Shown: in pieces, positions 5,977-6,770 of the stretch
How the letters are laid out: every line of letters begins with the position of its first letter
How positions within the stretch are numbered: the first letter of the stretch is position 1
Assembly (NCBI GenBank): GCA_004211235.1
Contig: SEEY01000373.1
Coordinates: 1-6,770, forward strand
Origin: Rubrivivax sp.
GTDB taxonomy: Bacteria > Pseudomonadota > Gammaproteobacteria > Burkholderiales > Burkholderiaceae
Reading direction: 5' to 3'
Length of the DNA: 6,770 nucleotides
The notes under the pieces: generated by a model
Databases searched by the model: none
The model's input: only the letters and a program-made list of their open reading frames with translations
Told to the model about the DNA's origin: nothing
Translations under genes and position numbers: made by a program

Positions 5977-5991
5977 TCGCGTAATTCGCGA
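5977..5991 (+). promoter_or_regulatory. Palindrome upstream of the LysR gene, possible operator
   Basis: TCGCG-TAATT-CGCGA is a perfect 5-bp inverted repeat with a 5-base AT-rich centre, 24 bases before the LysR start. LysR regulators usually bind interrupted dyads near their own promoter, so autoregulation is plausible. The classic T-N11-A spacing is not exact here, and no convincing -35/-10 pair was found nearby. Confidence 0.35.
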
Positions 5992-6015
5992 AGGCTATGC
6001 TGGAGTCACCCGATC

Positions 6016-6770
6016 ATGCGCCACGACCTCACCACCCTCAACCTCGTGCTGGCGATCGAGCAAACGCGCTCGATCACGCGTGGCGCCGCCCAGGAGCACC
6101 TGGCGTTGGCCGCGGCCAGCAAGCGCCTGTCGGACCTGGAAAGCCGTCTCGGCGTGCAGCTCTTCGAGCGGCGGGCGCGGGGCGTGGAGCCAACCGAGGC
6201 GGGCCGGGCGCTGGTGCGCCACATCCGTTCGCTGCATGCGTCGCTCTATGCGCTCGAAACCGAGGTCATGGAGTTCTCGCGCGGCATCAAGGGGCATCTG
6301 CGCATCGCCTCCAACACCAGCGCCATCGCTGAATGCCTGCCGCCCTACCTGGTGGAGTTCTCGCAGGCGCATGGCCAGATCCGCATCAGCCTGGAAGACC
6401 TGACCAGCGCCGAAGTGCAGGCCGCCGTGGCCGAGGGCCGGGCCGATGTCGGCATCTTCGCCGGCCCCGTGCTGGACAACCGCGTGCAGACCTGGACGTT
6501 CGCCACCGGCCGCCTGGCTGCGCTTGTGCCGCTGAAGCACCCGCTGGCCAACAAGGAGGCCGTGACGTTCGACGACCTGATGGCCTATGACCTCATCGGC
6601 CTGCACGCCGGCGCCAGCGCCCAGGAGCTGATGCGCGAGCAGGCCGCCGCGCTGGGCAAGACCTTGAACGCGCGCTGGCAGGTGCGCGGCTTCGACGGCA
6701 TCGCACAGCTCGTCGAATCCGGTCTCGGCGTCGCCGTCCTTCCTGAACAACCCGCCGAACGCTTCACCCG
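6016..6770 (+). CDS. LysR-family transcriptional regulator (3' end outside window)
   Basis: 251 codons are visible of a protein family usually about 300 residues long, so roughly 50 residues are missing. Residues about 5-62 form the winged helix-turn-helix, with SITRGAAQEHLALAAASKRL and the family-typical LESRLGVQLFERRARGVEPTEAG. From about 93 the effector-binding domain begins (GHLRIASN), and GLGVAVLPE near 236-243 is a common feature of its second lobe. It would bind DNA as a tetramer and respond to a small molecule, unknown here. GGAG at 6002-6005 is a reasonable SD ten bases before the ATG. It shares strand with the exported protein and lies 81 bases downstream, so its target is not evident from divergent orientation; it may control genes to the right. 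Confidence 0.92.
   Translation, partial: MRHDLTTLNLVLAIEQTRSITRGAAQEHLALAAASKRLSDLESRLGVQLFERRARGVEPTEAGRALVRHIRSLHASLYALETEVMEFSRGIKGHLRIASNTSAIAECLPPYLVEFSQAHGQIRISLEDLTSAEVQAAVAEGRADVGIFAGPVLDNRVQTWTFATGRLAALVPLKHPLANKEAVTFDDLMAYDLIGLHAGASAQELMREQAAALGKTLNARWQVRGFDGIAQLVESGLGVAVLPEQPAERFT

Noticed and set aside
5967..6001. Promoter from TTGCGC (5967) with TATGCT (5996) or CATAAT (5972)
   Set aside because: Spacing to TATGCT is 23 bases, and no acceptable -35 lies 16-18 bases before CATAAT, so the evidence is too weak to annotate.
5995..6750. Minus-strand open frame of 251 codons
   Set aside because: It is the reverse of the LysR gene, which has clear family motifs on the + strand.

Overview
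This is a high-GC bacterial segment with all genes on the + strand. Codon usage and protein similarity suggest a betaproteobacterium of the order Burkholderiales (inference from protein character, not a database match). The core is a locus related to propionyl-CoA metabolism, flanked by a small helix-hairpin-helix protein on the left, and by a secreted zinc phospholipase/nuclease-like protein and a LysR regulator on the right.

Layout. 1-179: 3' end of an unrecognised gene that looks frameshifted. 176-466: Cdd1-type helix-hairpin-helix protein, with its start overlapping the previous stop. 479-850: three tandem units of exactly 124 bp. Each unit begins with a copy of the start of the downstream biotin carboxylase gene and encodes a 43-residue mini-ORF with its own Shine-Dalgarno (SD) sequence; each mini-ORF stop overlaps the next start. 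851-2164: biotin carboxylase part of a propionyl-CoA carboxylase alpha subunit (PccA-like). 2205-2759: its biotin-carrier part, in another reading frame, with about 45-50 residues apparently deleted at the junction. 2752-3969: FAD-dependent monooxygenase. 3978-4448: VOC-fold protein resembling methylmalonyl-CoA epimerase. 4449-4602: intergenic region with a hairpin and a G-quadruplex motif. 4603-5934: exported zinc phospholipase C / S1-P1 nuclease-like protein. 5935-6015: intergenic region with a dyad that could be an operator. 6016-6770: LysR regulator, cut by the window end.

How the parts fit. PccA carboxylates propionyl-CoA to methylmalonyl-CoA, and the VOC protein is a candidate for the next step, epimerisation. 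The carboxylase pieces, monooxygenase and VOC gene are packed with overlaps or an 8-base gap and are probably one transcript. The carboxylase looks broken by an internal deletion, unless the two pieces work as separate subunits or the gap is an assembly error.

The most unusual element is the 124-bp array. It is a ladder of mini-ORFs joined by overlapping stop/start signals and ending exactly on the carboxylase start codon. It also carries hairpins, one of which keeps its pairing through paired base changes. It may be a translational-coupling leader, a copy-number-variable control element, or the footprint of a small element that rebuilds the gene start at each insertion. I do not recognise it as a described system.
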